Shown: piece after piece, positions 1-11,249 of the stretch
Position numbering within the stretch: the stretch's first letter is position 1
Layout of the letters: each line of letters starts with the position of its first letter
Source: Diospyros lotus
Lineage: Eukaryota; Streptophyta; Magnoliopsida; Ericales; Ebenaceae
NCBI RefSeq assembly: GCF_014633365.1
Contig: NC_068343.1
Coordinates: 32,085,307 to 32,149,306, forward strand
Direction of reading: 5' to 3'
Length of the DNA stretch: 64,000 nt
The notes under the pieces: model-generated
Told to the model about the DNA's origin: nothing
The model's database searches: none
Seen by the model: the letters and a program-made list of their open reading frames with translations, nothing else
Translations under genes and position numbers: made by a program

Positions 1-476
1 CAACAACTCACAAATTATAAAATGGTTACCATGCGTTTTTATATAATTAATGCGTGGAACCGAATCATGGTAAGGGAGGGATTATGTTACACAAAATGGC
101 GAGGACTTGCATAAGAAATAAAGGGCATGTGAAGGGGGTTTAGAACTTGCCTTTAGATAGCCGATTCTTGCCTTCCTCGCTGTCACGGTTTGCCTTCTGA
201 GTACTCGCTAGCATAGGCAATCTGTGAGAAGGTCGCTAGAAAAAGGGAAAAAAAACATCCCAACAAGACATACACTCAGTCCACTATTACTTTACAACAA
301 CACATAGTTGATTCAGTCATGTCACAACAACTGTTACAGTATCTACGCAAGGCATTCTCGCCATGTGTTACAAAAAAAAAAAAAAAATTAGTGGCATGCC
401 ATAAGCTTGCAACGAAATACCTTTCTCATTTCCCGCGCCTTGCCTTAAAAGAAAAGTATAAAACACCCCTCGATAC
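1..476. other. Unassigned sequence, no gene seen
   Basis: No coding sequence, RNA gene or clear LTR boundary is visible. An A-tract lies at about 372-387. The style (short pyrimidine-rich stretches, no long frame) resembles the decayed LTR sequence elsewhere in the window, but I could not match it to a named copy here. Confidence 0.5.
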
Positions 477-799
477 TGTTGTTCTACTTTTGTATACTTA
501 GTTTTGATGATGAAAAACATATTTTATTAAATCCCTAAGTCATGAATCAAGGTGGTGGTTTTCACACATAAATCAATTTCAATATCAAGTATTATTTTGT
601 GAGGATGAAAACCAAATGAATTTCAAGTATCAAGAAGATTTCAAAGTCATATTTTTCTAAGTCTGGAAGGCAAGCACTATTAAAAGGAGACGTACATGAA
701 AAAGTTTTCTTTTTAGAAAACAAACTCTCGATAATTCATTAGCTAACATTCATTGGAGATAAAATGATTTTTAACGATTTTTTCAAGAAATAGAAAGTG
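477..799 (+). mobile_element. 5' end of a Copia LTR, cut by the assembly gap
   Basis: The stretch starts TGTTGTTCTAC and then reads TTTTGATGATGAAAAAC. It follows, with substitutions, the reverse complement of 54344 back to about 53780, the start of a complete solo Copia LTR (52437-54344). Shared blocks include TTTTTCTAAGTCTGGAA and AAAATGATTTTTAAC. It is therefore the upstream end of a plus-strand LTR of that family. The N gap removes the rest, and the sequence after the gap belongs to a different Copia family, so at least one junction is hidden in the gap. Confidence 0.75.
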
Positions 800-899
800 N
801 NNNNNNNNNNNNNNNNNNNNNNNNNNNNNNNNNNNNNNNNNNNNNNNNNNNNNNNNNNNNNNNNNNNNNNNNNNNNNNNNNNNNNNNNNNNNNNNNNNN
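800..899. other. Assembly gap of 100 N
   Basis: One hundred consecutive N. A round 100 is commonly used for a gap of unknown size, so the true distance between the two sides is not known and joins across it should not be trusted. Confidence 0.98.
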
Positions 900-2246
900 T
901 TCGCGTTGTGGAGACGACGGCTGTCCTGCTACCTTCGGCTTCGTCGCATCAGAAACTCAAACGCACCCTTTCGATCTTCCGGATATGACTCGAACTCGTG
1001 CCTCTCTTCGGTGAAGAAGAATGAAAAACGACTTGGATGGAAAAACAACTAAAAGAGAGTATATATAGGGAGAACCCTAGGGTTAAAACCCTAGTGGGCC
1101 AAACCCTAATGGGCCCAAGATCTTTTAATTAATTTTCTAATTGGGTTAGCCCAATTAATTAATTAAAACCCTAATGAACTATTATTTTATTCTAGCCCAA
1201 TGGACCATTCTGAATAAAATAATTCTCTCTCAATGTAATTCATCCAACAAGCCAAATGTATTAAAAAATACATGAGTTACATCGAGCTACCCCGGGGACC
1301 AAAAGACAAATTATTCACGGCTGCTAAAATGACCAAAATATCCCTGCTACCTAGTAGCTATATTTTGTCATTCTAAGTGTTCCAACTATCACCATATGGT
1401 AACACTGACCCCACGAATAATTTTGCATATGCCATGTCTTTGACCTACTAGTGTAATGACGAAAATACCCCTCTGCGTAACACCCATCATTTAGAAAGGA
1501 ATAATGTACTAACACCTTTCCAAATGACTTCTACCATCCTTAGATCACTAGTCCAATAATCCGTGACTACTCGAATGTACTTGCTTATCACTGGGAGCTA
1601 CCCAGAAGCACACACTCTTAAGTCACGTTCCCAGGGGCCCTGGATTATTCGATTATTCTTGGACAATCACAAGGGGGTGAATCACAGAAACTATCTTGTA
1701 GTAGTCTGTCTTAGCTAATTAGAAACCATACTCCCAACTCAAAAGGATATTGATCTTTGATAGACCTCACCTACAATGAATCTAAGAATATAGCTCTAGG
1801 TTCACTAACCACCAACTAATACTCAAGTATTAGAGTACTCGTCCACGTAGTAGCAGTGATAGACTAGCTCCATGATAATTAGTACTTTGTCATTAGCTTC
1901 TATCACAGGTCCACTCTACGCATTCCAAATGCGCTTGTACAATTAGAGTAAACGGAACTGTTTACTGCTAAAGGCAAGCCATCCTCCATTAGATCTATTG
2001 CACAATGATCTTATCATGATAGAATGCCCAGTTCTATCAAAAGATCAAGAGTTATATTTCTTGCTTATTAAGTACCCAAGATTCATGCCTAACTGGAAGA
2101 CGACCCATCACATGAATCACTTACTTAATAGCATGGACACTTTCCAACAATTAAATGCAAATAATATATGTGCCATAAACTGAATAAAAGAAACATCATT
2201 ACCATAAATTAAACAAAACGTGTCTTTAGGGCATACATTTCCAACA
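900..2246 (-). mobile_element. Copia-type LTR, minus strand, far end lost in the gap
   Basis: Read on the minus strand the segment begins at 2246 with TGTTGGAAATGTATGCCC, a start typical of a widespread plant Ty1/Copia LTR type. A TATA box lies about 1.18 kb downstream (around 1060-1067), followed by a leader that runs into the gap. No coding sequence is attached. It may be a solo LTR, but the second boundary and the second TSD would lie in or beyond the gap. The flank to the right begins AACAT. Small open frames inside look like chance. Confidence 0.7.
1058..1070 (-). promoter_or_regulatory. TATA box of the 900-2246 LTR
   Basis: On the minus strand this reads CCCTATATATACT, a good plant TATA box in the usual position for the U3/R border, about 1.18 kb from the LTR start. 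Transcription would run leftward into the gap. Confidence 0.6.
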
Positions 2247-2631
2247 AACATATCATATGGAGACACGAGAGGTTCCACCAACTTGTAGGGGTAAGAACCC
2301 TCGTGCGTAGCGCTACTGAGCTCCGGTCCCGAAACTTGCGTGAACATAACATAACATGAGGGACCACATAACATAGTTCATGGACATGCTTAAACATCAT
2401 AAATAGTTCATAATGTACTTACCTCAACTTGGTTTGATGAGATTTGAATGTTTAAGGCTTCACCTTTACACCTCTCAATATGGCATAAACTTAGCTTCGA
2501 TTGATTTGGAATACCCAAAACTCACCCAAAGGTTCTATTTATAGAATTATCCAACAAATCATAACCTGCCACGTGTCATGTAATTATTTGGGACTCATCA
2601 TGACTCCCAAGTGTTCACATTGCCAAATATC

Positions 2632-2760
2632 CTATATAATCATTTCTATCCATGTGTTCTTATCAAATGGTGCCATGTGTCCCATATAATCATTTATATC
2701 CATGTGTTCTTATCTTATCTTTGTAATGACCAGTGGAAGCTTGCCATGTGTCCTTGATAT
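2632..2760. repeat. Imperfect direct repeats
   Basis: The phrase TATAATCATTT.TATCCATGTGTTCTTATC occurs twice, about 60 bp apart, each copy followed by a version of TGCCATGTGTCC. It lies inside the minus-strand Gypsy LTR and looks like local slippage or duplication. Confidence 0.6.
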
Positions 2761-2825
2761 TTTGAACCTCACATGCTTAATTACATTTTCAACACTTCCA
2801 TCATTACATCTCATACGATTTAATT

Positions 2826-2985
2826 CATTTTTCTACATTTCCCATCATTACTCCACATGGTTAATTTATTTTCTACATTTCCCATCATTACTCCCACATG
2901 GTTATTTGAGTTTCTACATATCCCATCATTACACCCACATGGTTAATTGATTTTCTCCATATCCCATCATTACACCTTTCACTAG
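2826..2985. repeat. About four imperfect tandem units, near 48 bp
   Basis: Units share TTCTACATWTCCCATCATTAC followed by CCACATGGTTA. They are diverged and lie inside the minus-strand Gypsy LTR. The open frame at 2702-2950 is produced by this repeat and is not regarded as a gene. Confidence 0.65.
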
Positions 2986-3713
2986 TTAGCTATATTTGGT
3001 TACTTTAACTATTTAGTTTGAGATATTTTGATGAGATATTTTTAGGTTTCAAGAATTGCACCTTGGCCCAAAATTTTCGGATAATTTGCACTTAGGCCCT
3101 TGCAACTTAGTCCCCGGGCTATTTTTTAATTGCATTTTAGCCCCCGAAGAAAGGATAAATTACGCTAATACCCCAAGATTTTAGGTAAATTATTTTTTAC
3201 CCGAACTTCAATATTTACGATTTTGCCACTGGCTCAAAAACTGATCATTTGTCTCAAGGTTTCTATAATCCCTTGAAAGGACATATTTCCTCAAGTATTA
3301 GAAGCTAAAAATCCCAAGTATTACATTATATTTCAGTTTTAAAATCTTGGGCGTTACATGAAGAATTAAGGCCCAACTTGAGCAACCCATGGAAAATAGC
3401 ATTTGGAGAAGGCCCAAGCATTATTTTTAATCCTAATGAAGATAAAAAACCCAATTATAGAAATCTATTTTTATTTTTATTTTTATTATTATTATTTTTT
3501 TAATATGAGTGCTTTATTAGGTGTGTATTGTAGCTAAAATTCATTTAACTTTATGACTGCTTTATTAGGTATGTATTTTAGCTAAAATCCATTTAATATT
3601 AGGTGTGTATTATAGCTAAAATCTATTTAACTTTAAGTGTGTGAGTGCCCATTAGATATAATTATGTCTAGTTGAATAATTGAAATTGTGTGGTTTGTAT
3701 TGCATCTTGTGGC

Positions 3714-3723
3714 CTATAAATAG
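3714..3723 (+). promoter_or_regulatory. TATA box of the Athila-1 5' LTR
   Basis: CTATAAATAG, a consensus plant TATA box. The 3' LTR has the decayed form CTATTAATAG near 15149. Transcription of the element would start about 30 bp downstream, giving an R/U5 leader of roughly 1.1 kb before the primer site. Confidence 0.7.
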
Positions 3724-3904
3724 CTCACTTGATTGCATTTGTAAGTGTGATTATTATTCTTGAATCAAAGTTTAGTTGTTTCCTTAGAATTCTCTCTTTG
3801 AGAATTGCTTTTGTTCTCTCTTATTTTCTTTATTGTTTTCTCTTGTGATCTTACTTCCTTTCTTTGTTCTTTTAAATTCTTACATCATTTATTGTTACTT
3901 TATT

Positions 3905-4100
3905 ATTCACCGCCTAAATGACTGGTTAATTTATCTTTTAATTTTTGCAATTTTAATTCTTGTCATTTAATTGTTCACCGCCTAAATGGCCAGTTAGTTT
4001 ATGCCTTTAAATTTCTGTAATTTTAATTCTTGTCATTTAATTGTTCACCGCCTAAATGGCCGGTTAGTTTCTACTATTTTAATTCCTGTCATTTAAATTC
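3905..4100. repeat. Tandem repeat in the Athila-1 LTR (CACCGCCTAAATGG units)
   Basis: Three units of roughly 78 bp containing CACCGCCTAAATGGCCGGTTA followed by a pyrimidine-rich stretch and TTTAATTCYTGTCATTTAAT. The same array is at about 15340-15530 in the 3' LTR. Shorter repeats of TTTAGCTAAAATYCATTTAA also occur around 3510-3630. Confidence 0.75.
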
Positions 4101-4903
4101 TGTTATTTAAATTATGTCATTTAAATTCTTGTCATTTAAATTCTGTTAATTCTCCAACGCCAATAATTCTCAAAGAAAGCTGTGCTTTAAATGAGTAACA
4201 TTAATTTAAACTTCAGTATGAGTGTGTTTTGATTATTGAGAAATCACTAGGTTTGGATTGAAGCGTAAGACTAACTTAGAGCTTTCATGTCACGTATGAG
4301 AGTTACTAGAACTGGAAACACTATCATACCCAAACCCGGATGATTAATTTAGTTGTTTTGTGTATTAATTACAATTAAATTTATGGTAGTTGCTTAAATT
4401 AGAATCTCGCATATCATGTATGGGGATTGCTTAAACTAGAACTATCATTATCTCTAATTGCATTTAATAACAAACCCTCATATCTGAAATTAAATTAATG
4501 TTGCTAATCTTTTATGTTAAAATTTGGGAATCAACGGGTTGGCTCTGAAATTGTCTTAACTTGAGTACTATCTAATTTCATATTCTCACGTTTAGTATTT
4601 ATTTCAACTTCTGCCTTGCTTTATTTTCTAGTATTTGTTCTCTAAAAAAAAATCATAAAATATCTTGTTATCAATCCATCTAAATGCGTGTGCATGTGCG
4701 TGACATTTTTTTTCTTTTGCCATAAATAAATCTCTCAGTGGACGACCTGGACTCATCCAGAAAGTATAAATTTAAATTTGGACTACAACTACACTCGTAC
4801 ACTGACGAGTATAAGCCTCTCACCTAAATAAAGAAAAAAATATAAAATTTTTATTGTGTTTTGTTTTGTGTTTTAATTGTAGGGTTAGAGTGTAGCCAAA
4901 TTT

Positions 4904-4921
4904 TGGCGCCGTTGCCGGGGA
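4904..4921 (+). other. Primer-binding site, tRNA-Asp
   Basis: TGGCGCCGTTGCCGGGGA, an 18-nt match to the complement of the 3' end of plant tRNA-Asp(GTC), five bases after the LTR end. This is the primer typical of Athila elements and starts minus-strand cDNA synthesis. Confidence 0.93.
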
Positions 4922-5051
4922 GATTGAGGCAAAAACAAAAAAAAATATATATATAAGAAGAAGCATCTCCTAATAAATTCGGTAACTTTGTTTCTTTTTA
5001 CTTTATTTTTATTTGTGCATAGTGTTTGATACTTAGGTCAGGTAGAACTAT

Positions 5052-6480
5052 AGAATATCAATCACTCATATCTCAACACAATGAGAACATGCCACTTGCA
5101 CACAACATGTCAGCACATGGTAGTGACCATAGTGACCCTGATCCTATTGATTAGGGTATGATCAGGCCCCTTAGGGAGTATCTTCATCCTCCTAGGCAGA
5201 CAACCCCCTCATGCATTATTCTTTCCATCAACCATCATAGGTTTAACTTCAAATCTAGCACAATCCAATTGTTGCCAACTTTTCATGGCATGGATTTTGA
5301 AAATCCATATACTCGTATGAAAGAATTTGAGGAAGTATGTAGCACTTGCATGGACCACACAGTAAATGAGGATGTCATAAGATTAAAACTCTTTCCATTT
5401 TCATTGAAAGATAAGGCAAAAATGTGGTTAAGCACTCTCCCACCTAGATCTATAGGAACTTGGAGAGAAATACAAGCAACTTTCTTAAAAAAATACTTCC
5501 CTGCCAACAGAACTGCTACTCTTCAAAGACAAATCATGAACTTTTCCTGTAAACCAAATGAGAATTTTGCTCAAGCGTGGGAAAGGTTTAAAGACCTTCT
5601 TCACACTTGTCCGCACCATGCTTTTGAGCAATGGAGAGTGGTCAGTTTCTTTTATGATTCACTCACTCCCCAATAGAAAATGTTAGTTTCTACAATGTGC
5701 AATGGAGAATTCTATGAGAAGACTCCAGAAGAAGCTTTTCACTTCTTTGACACATTGGCTGTGAATACAAGGAACTGGGAAGTTGGTCCAACATCTGCTC
5801 TTGATTCAAGAGAAAATCCATAACCTAGAGGGAGATACCAAGTGAGAGTGACGATTTAAATGTAAGACTAACTGCTTTAACAAAGAAAGTTGAAAACATG
5901 CAACCCAAAAAGGTGCAATCTGTTAATCAAATGGAAGTAAAGTATGCTATGTGTGATGCAACAGATCATTCAACTGAAGAATGTCCTACCCTACCTGCTT
6001 TCAAGGAGGTATTGTATGGGCAGACTAATAACAATCATTCACACAACTTTGAGGGGAGATAAAATCAAAATCAGAGTGGAGCCTATTATGGGAATAATCA
6101 GAACTACAATTCATACCATCCCAATAATAGAAATCACCCCCAATTTTTCTTGGAGAAATGATTCTGGAAATCATTCTCAACCTCCCTTCCTTGTACAACA
6201 ACACACCTTCCAACAAAATCAAGGTTCTTCATCCAATACTTACCAACCTCATAGGAGATCTTTGGAAGATACCTTGCACTAGTTCATCCAAAGTCAAACA
6301 GGTATCAACAATTAGGTTGCTCAGCTTGTCAAAAATCAAGACCAAACAAACAGAGCCATAGAAGACATTAGAAGCCAGTTGACCAAGATAACACAAACAT
6401 TGAGTGTAAGAGAACCCGGAAGGTTTCCATCCCAAACTAATCCTAACCTAATTAGGCAAAACAACCAGGTAGAAGCTTCA
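5052..6480 (+). pseudogene. gag: gag of Athila-1 (broken)
   Basis: Encodes the nucleocapsid/capsid precursor that packages element RNA in cytoplasmic virus-like particles. The best frame is 5158-5676 (172 codons) and carries the retrotransposon gag domain (for example GMDFENPYTRMKEFEEVC and KDKAKMWLSTLPPRSIGTW). A stop just before 5158 (ATTGATTAGGGTATG) and another at 5674 interrupt a frame that is longer in Athila-2. A frameshift near 5845 and more stops follow. The zinc knuckle near 5943-5985 reads YAMCDATDHSTEEC: the first cysteine of C-x2-C-x4-H-x4-C is a tyrosine, whereas Athila-2 keeps all four ligands. It then runs into a Gln/Asn-rich tail. It is not functional. Confidence 0.88.
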
Positions 6481-6583
6481 AATAGCGAAACCAACACTCA
6501 TGAACAAGTGCAAGTAGTGATTTCCCTAAGAAGTGGAAGAATAATTGAGAAACCAACTGATCCTAGGATAAACCAACCTGCTG

Positions 6584-7443
6584 ATGAAGAGAAAGAACCA
6601 AAAGATCATGAATCCACCATGGAGAAAAATGAAAAAAATGAAAAAAATGAGAAAAATGAAAAAAATGAAAAAAAAAGATGGGAAAGAAATTCAATACAGG
6701 CCCAAACCACTTTTTTCACAAAGGTTGAATCATTTGAAAGAAGAGCAACAAAATGCAGATATATATGAAGTGTTTAAGCAAGTGAGAATCAACATCCCAC
6801 TGTTGGATGCAATCAAACAAATACCTTCATATGCAAAAATTTTGAAAGATCTGTGCACTGTTAAAAGAAAAACAAATGTGCATGAAAAGGCATTCCTGAC
6901 TGAACAAGTCAGCACCATTCTCCAATTGAAAACTCCTCCCAAATCCAAAAACCTAGGCTGTCCAACCATTTCATGCATCATAGGAAGTCAAAAGGTTGAT
7001 CAGGCACTCTTGGATTTGGGAGCTAGTGTCAATTTGTTGCCATATAGTGTGTATCAACAGTTGGGATATTAGGTGAGCTCAAACCCACTAGAGTGACCCT
7101 TCAGCTGGCTGATCGATCAGTCAAAGTTCCACGAGGAATTATGGAAGATGTTCTAGTACAAATCGATAGGTTCTACTTTCCAGTGGACTTCATCGTTTTG
7201 GACACCCAGTCGCATCAGGGGCCTCAACCTCCTGTGCCAGTCATCTTAGGTCGACCATTCCTTTCCACATCAAATGCCATCATCAACTGTAAGAATGGAA
7301 TCTTGAAATTGTCATTTGGAAATATGACTTTGGAAACAAACATTTTTAGAGTTTCCAAACAACCTGATGTGGAGAATGAGACTGAAGAAGCTGATCTGAT
7401 ACAGACATTGAGTGAGGAGTACATTAACTATGAATTTGCTTAG
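6584..7443 (+). pseudogene. Aspartic protease region of Athila-1 (frameshifted)
   Basis: Retroviral-type aspartic protease that cleaves the Gag-Pol polyprotein. The frame 6584-7072 contains ALLDLGASVNLLP; the active-site triad is DLG rather than DTG, and Athila-2 has the same. It stops at 7072 after QQLGY; the protein sequence resumes in another frame at 7093-7443 with LADRSVKVPRGI, the strand leading to VILGRPFL (the second conserved protease motif). Athila-2 has this region open without a shift, so the lesion is specific to this copy. A short (EKN)n run at 6619-6676 comes just before. Confidence 0.88.
6619..6676. repeat. 9-bp repeat (AATGAAAAA) in the gag-protease linker
   Basis: Five or so copies of a GAAAAAAATGAAA-type unit encode repeated Glu-Lys-Asn. 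Athila-2 has a related but shorter run around 18970-19018. Copy number changes here would not shift the frame. Confidence 0.7.
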
Positions 7444-7444
7444 G

Positions 7445-9456
7445 AAAATTTTGAGTTGGAGGAATTTTTGGAGCAACAAGATTGCTCTCGAGAAAAAACT
7501 GAATCTGTCTTAAGCTACTCACCCGCACCTGAAAGGAAACCATTGCCAAACAACCTTAAGTATGCATTCCTAGGTGAAGGGGAATCTTTGCCAGTGGTGA
7601 TCTCATCAAGTCTGAATCCTTAACAAGAGGAACAATTGCTGAATCTATTAAAGGTACACAAGAAAGTTCTAGGTTGGACTATAGAAGACCTGCATGGCAT
7701 TTGTCCCTTAATTTGTACCCACATAATTTTCTTGGAAGAAGATGCAAGGCCAGTGAGATAGATGCAGAGAAAGTTAAACCCAAACATAAAGGAAGTGGTT
7801 AGAGGGGAGGTGTTGAAGCTCTTAGATGCTGGCATCATCTACCCTATATCTGATTCGAAATGGGTTAGTCCAACTCAAGTTGTACCTAAGAAGTCAAGAG
7901 TCACTATGATAGCAAATGAGAACAATGAGCTCATTCCTACGCGTATCCAGACTGGATGGAGGATGTACATAGATTATAGGAAGCTCAACTCTGTGACTAG
8001 GAAGGATCATTTTTCGCTCCCATTTTTGGATCAGGTGTTAGAGAGAATAGCGAGACGTGCCTTCTACTGCTTCTTAGATGGGTATTCTGGATACAATCAG
8101 ATTGAAATTGCCTTAGAGGATCATGAGAAAACCACGTTCACATGTCCATTCGGGACATTTGCTTACAGACGAATGCCATTTGGTCTGTGTAATGCCCCTG
8201 TAACCTTTCAAAGATGCATGATGAGTATTTTCAGTGAATTGGTTGAGAATGTGGTATAAGTCTTTATGGATGACTTCTTAGTGTATGGAGACAGTTTTGA
8301 GAGTTGCCTAGAAAATTTGGAGAAAATTTTGGTCCGGTGCAAAGAAACGAATTTAGTGCTAAATTGGGAGAAGTGTCATTTCATGGTTACTCGAGGAAGT
8401 GTCTTGGGACATATTGTTTCTTCTAGGGGTATTGAGGTTGATTAGTCCGAGATTGAGTCAATTCAAAAATTACTCGCCCCAAGGAATATGAGAGAGGTTA
8501 GGTCTTTTCTTGGCTATGCTGGTTTTTATAGGCGATTTATCGCTTCATTCAGTGCCACAGCCAGACCTTTATGCTGCCTCTTAGCTTTTGACATACCTTT
8601 TGAGTGGAACGGTGAGTGTGAAGTTTCTTTTGAGAAGTTGAAGAAATCACTTGTTTCTACACCTATCATTCAGTCCCCTGATTGGTCTCTCTCATTTGAA
8701 CTTATGTGCGATGCTAGTGATTACGCGGTAGGAGCTGCGTTAGGGTAGAGGAAGGATAAGAAACCTCACGTGATATACTATGCTAGCAAAACTCTTAATG
8801 AGGCACAAAAGAATTACACTACTACAGAGAAAGAGTTACTAGCAGTTGTCTTTGCCCTGGACAAGTTCCGATCTTACCTCGTTGGGTCACTAGTGATCAT
8901 TTTCACTGATCACGCTGCTCTGAAGTATTTGTTCACAAAGCAAGATGCAAAATCCCGTCTCCTCCGATGGATCTTACTCCTGCAAGAATTCAACATTGAA
9001 ATCAGAGACAAGAAGGGAGTAGAAAATGTGGTGGCTGACCGTTTGTCATGGATTCCAGGTCAAGATCTCACACAATTTGATGAACCAATTCATGACAATT
9101 TCCCTGATGAGCAACTGTTTGAAGTGAATGTTATTTATGCATCATCTGTTTTCCCTTGGTATGCCGACATTGCGAACTCCCTAGCAACTAGTTTGATCCC
9201 AGACCATTGGAGTAAGCTAGATAGGCATAAATTCTTCAAAAAAGTCAGAACCTTCTTTTGGCATGAGCCCTACCTCTTCAAGTATTGTCCTGACCAAATC
9301 ATCCATAGATGCATACCTGATCATGAGCAACAGAGTGTCATTAATTTCTGTCAAAAAACAGTTGCAAAAATTTTTCAGAATGGATTTCATTGGCCGACAC
9401 TGTTCAAGGATGTGTACAAGTTCTGTTCAAGTTGCGATCAATGTCAAAGGTTATGA
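7445..9456 (+). pseudogene. pol: Reverse transcriptase - RNase H of Athila-1, with integrase start
   Basis: Copies element RNA into DNA. RT segments are clear: WVSPTQVVPKK, RMYIDYRKLNSVTRKDHF, FLDGYSGYNQIEIA, GLCNAPVTFQRCM, and the catalytic box as FMDDF near 8266. RNase H follows (LMCDASDYAVGAALG, then TEKELLAVVFALDKFRSYL and FTDHAALKYLF). The integrase zinc-binding region begins near 9290 and ends CSSCDQCQR; compared with the family a short piece with one zinc-ligand His seems to be missing around FCQKTVAKIF. In-frame stops interrupt it at 8257 (just before FMDDF), near 8443, at 8746 and at 9454. The parts before 7762 also contain stops. Confidence 0.92.
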
Positions 9457-9474
9457 AGCCTGTCAAGGAGAAAC

Positions 9475-10419
9475 ATGATGCCATTACATCCGATCCAAGT
9501 GTTAGAAGTTTTTTACTGTTGGGGTATGGATTTTATGGGCCCATTTGTCAATTCATTTGGTCATGAATACATCTTACTTGCTGTTGACTATGTGTCCAAA
9601 TGGGTAAAGGCAATCCCGGCCAGAACAAATGACCATAGGACTGTAGTGAAATTTTTGAAAGGAAACATATTCAGTCGATTTGGGATGCCACAAGCAATCA
9701 CCAATGATGGGGGTTCCCATTTTTGTAATAAAGTTGTGGCAGGATTAATGAAGAAATATGGTGTACTGCAAAAGGTTGCAACACCATACCATCCCCAAAC
9801 CAATGGTCAAACCGAGTTAGCCAATAGGGAGATTAAGGGCATATTGGAAAAGATTGTTGCTACTAATCATAAGGATTGGTCCTTAAGACTAGTAGACGCT
9901 CTTTGGGCGTACAAGACAGCTTACAAAACAATTTTAGGAATGTCTCCCTATAGGCTAGTATACGGTAAATCTTGTCATCTATCGGTGGAAATTGAGCATA
10001 AAGCATATTGGGAAATTCAAAAGATCAACAAGAGTCTAACTGAAGTAGGCCTATCTAGGAAGCTCCAATTGAATAAGCTTGAGGAAATTCGAAACGAGGC
10101 CTTTGAGAATGCACGATTGGCCAAAGTTCGCATGAAAGAGTTACATGATCGGCACATCATTCGAAAAAGCTTTCAAGTAGGGCAACAGGTACTCTTGTAT
10201 GATTCTCGATTGCATTTATTCCTAGGAAAATTGAAGTCTCGATGGGTCGGCCCCTTTGTAATCAAGTCCATCTCACGATATGGGGCATTTGAGATAGAAA
10301 ATCCAGAGTTAGGATAACTTCTTATAGTCAATGGTCATAGGTTGAAACCATACTGGGGTAGTATTGAGGAGAATGAAGGAGTTATGGATTTGGATGATCT
10401 ACCATCATCTGATGAGTAA
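9475..10419 (+). pseudogene. int: Integrase of Athila-1
   Basis: Joins element DNA into the chromosome. The frame is open for 280 codons to a TAA at 10315. The normal end appears to be the TAA at 10417, because the sequence between reads on with VNGHRLKPYWG, a usual end of Athila integrases. The catalytic triad is present: Asp19 (GMDFMGPF), Asp78 (TNDGG) and Glu114 (GQTEL), the D-x35-E spacing of retroviral integrases. Other family signatures are TPYHPQTNGQ, YKTILGMSPYRLVYGK and the LKSRWVGPF strand of the C-terminal domain. Only this part of the element is nearly intact. It is separated from the RT frame by the stop at 9454-9456. Confidence 0.92.
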
Positions 10420-10700
10420 GGGAAATTTCATGTCGTCTGGGAATCTGACGTTAAAAGACCACCTTTCCATTTAGGTTAAATGGATGTTTTTAGATTTGAA
10501 AAAAAAAAGTATATAAAAATGTAAATATATATAAATTGTTTCTTTTTTGCATTACTTAAATAGTGTTTATCTGTGTGCAGTCTAAATAAAATTTTTGCAT
10601 ACGAGTTCATGCATTGAAGACCTCCAAGTATGCCTATTTTCAACTATTTTATTGCCGATTGAGGACAATGTGTAATTCAAGTTGGGGGGTAAGGTGTACT

Positions 10701-10860
10701 TAAGAATTGATTTCTTGGTGTTTGAAATTGATCCATTGTGCAAATAATTTTATTTGACTCGATAATATTGTCTTGTGTGGTAAGAATTGATTTATTGGTG
10801 TTTGAAATTGATCCATTGTGCAAATAATTTTATTTGACTCGATAATATTGTCTTGTGTGG
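10701..10860. repeat. 80-bp tandem duplication after pol
   Basis: Two adjacent copies (10701-10780 and 10781-10860) that differ at one base (10714 versus 10794). They begin TAAGAATTGATTT and follow the phrase AAGTTGGGGGG. The near identity makes this a recent event. Confidence 0.92.
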
Positions 10861-10949
10861 TATAAAAAAAATTAACAAAAAAAAATAATAATAAAAAAAA
10901 AATTGAATTAAGAGAGACAGAATTGATGCTGGTGGTAACCATTTTTCTC

Positions 10950-11110
10950 GGGCAGTGCAATCACACTGCCCTATAAAGAAAGAGGCACACTGCCAAATGT
11001 TGAAAAAAGAGGCACCAAGCATTGAAAAAAGAGATGCCAAGTCTGATGGTGCAATTATGGCATGTCTCGAGTCGAGTGTAGAATAGTGATGCCCATTGCT
11101 CTATAAGAGA
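10950..11110 (+). promoter_or_regulatory. Candidate internal promoter ahead of the cargo genes
   Basis: A perfect hairpin, GGGCAGTG - CAATCA - CACTGCCC (10950-10971), ends directly on CTATAAAG (10971-10978). A second TATA-like CTATAAGAGA is at 11101-11110. Between them lie short repeats (GAAAAAAGAG with GGCACCA or ATGCCAA). An initiation point about 30 bp after 11101 would give a leader of about 110 nt to the ATG at 11250. This is inference from base patterns; a role as a subgenomic promoter for the two cargo frames is untested. Confidence 0.4.
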
Positions 11111-11249
11111 CTCCATATCTGTATGAGGCAAGCCATCCTTCTTGAGCTCAATCTTCTCTCCTTTGTGTTATTTTCCGATCAGGTACTCTCATCTCTTTTG
11201 TAAAGTTTATAGTTCTTTACTTTCTTATTATAGTTGTCTTTAAAAAAAA

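Larger units (their letters stand above)
2247..3358 (-). mobile_element. Gypsy-type LTR, minus strand, truncated at its left end
   Basis: The right end reads GGGCGTTACA, so on the minus strand the LTR begins TGTAACGCCC, the start shared by many plant Ty3/Gypsy (chromovirus) LTRs. A TATA-like CTATAAATAGA lies on the minus strand around 2533-2543. The LTR sits in the 5' LTR of Athila-1: the flank after 3358 continues TGAAGAATTAAGGCCC, which also occurs in the 3' LTR near 14784. Its left end is replaced by the Copia LTR at 2246, so no second boundary or TSD can be read. No protein-coding part is present. Confidence 0.65.
3359..4898 (+). repeat. 5' LTR of Athila-1, truncated at its upstream end
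   Basis: Matches 14785-16382 throughout. It ends GTAGCCA directly before the primer site. Relative to the 3' LTR it lacks about 57 bp near 4150, the stretch that includes GAGATGAGTGGCTAAATC at 15587. The TATA box is at 3714. The upstream part corresponding to 14322-14784 is absent because of the inserted Gypsy LTR. Confidence 0.9.

Noticed and set aside
11096..11240. A short intron ahead of the cargo frame (GTACTC at about 11185 to TTATAG near 11232)
   Set aside because: The 48-nt distance is shorter than plant introns normally are; not supported.
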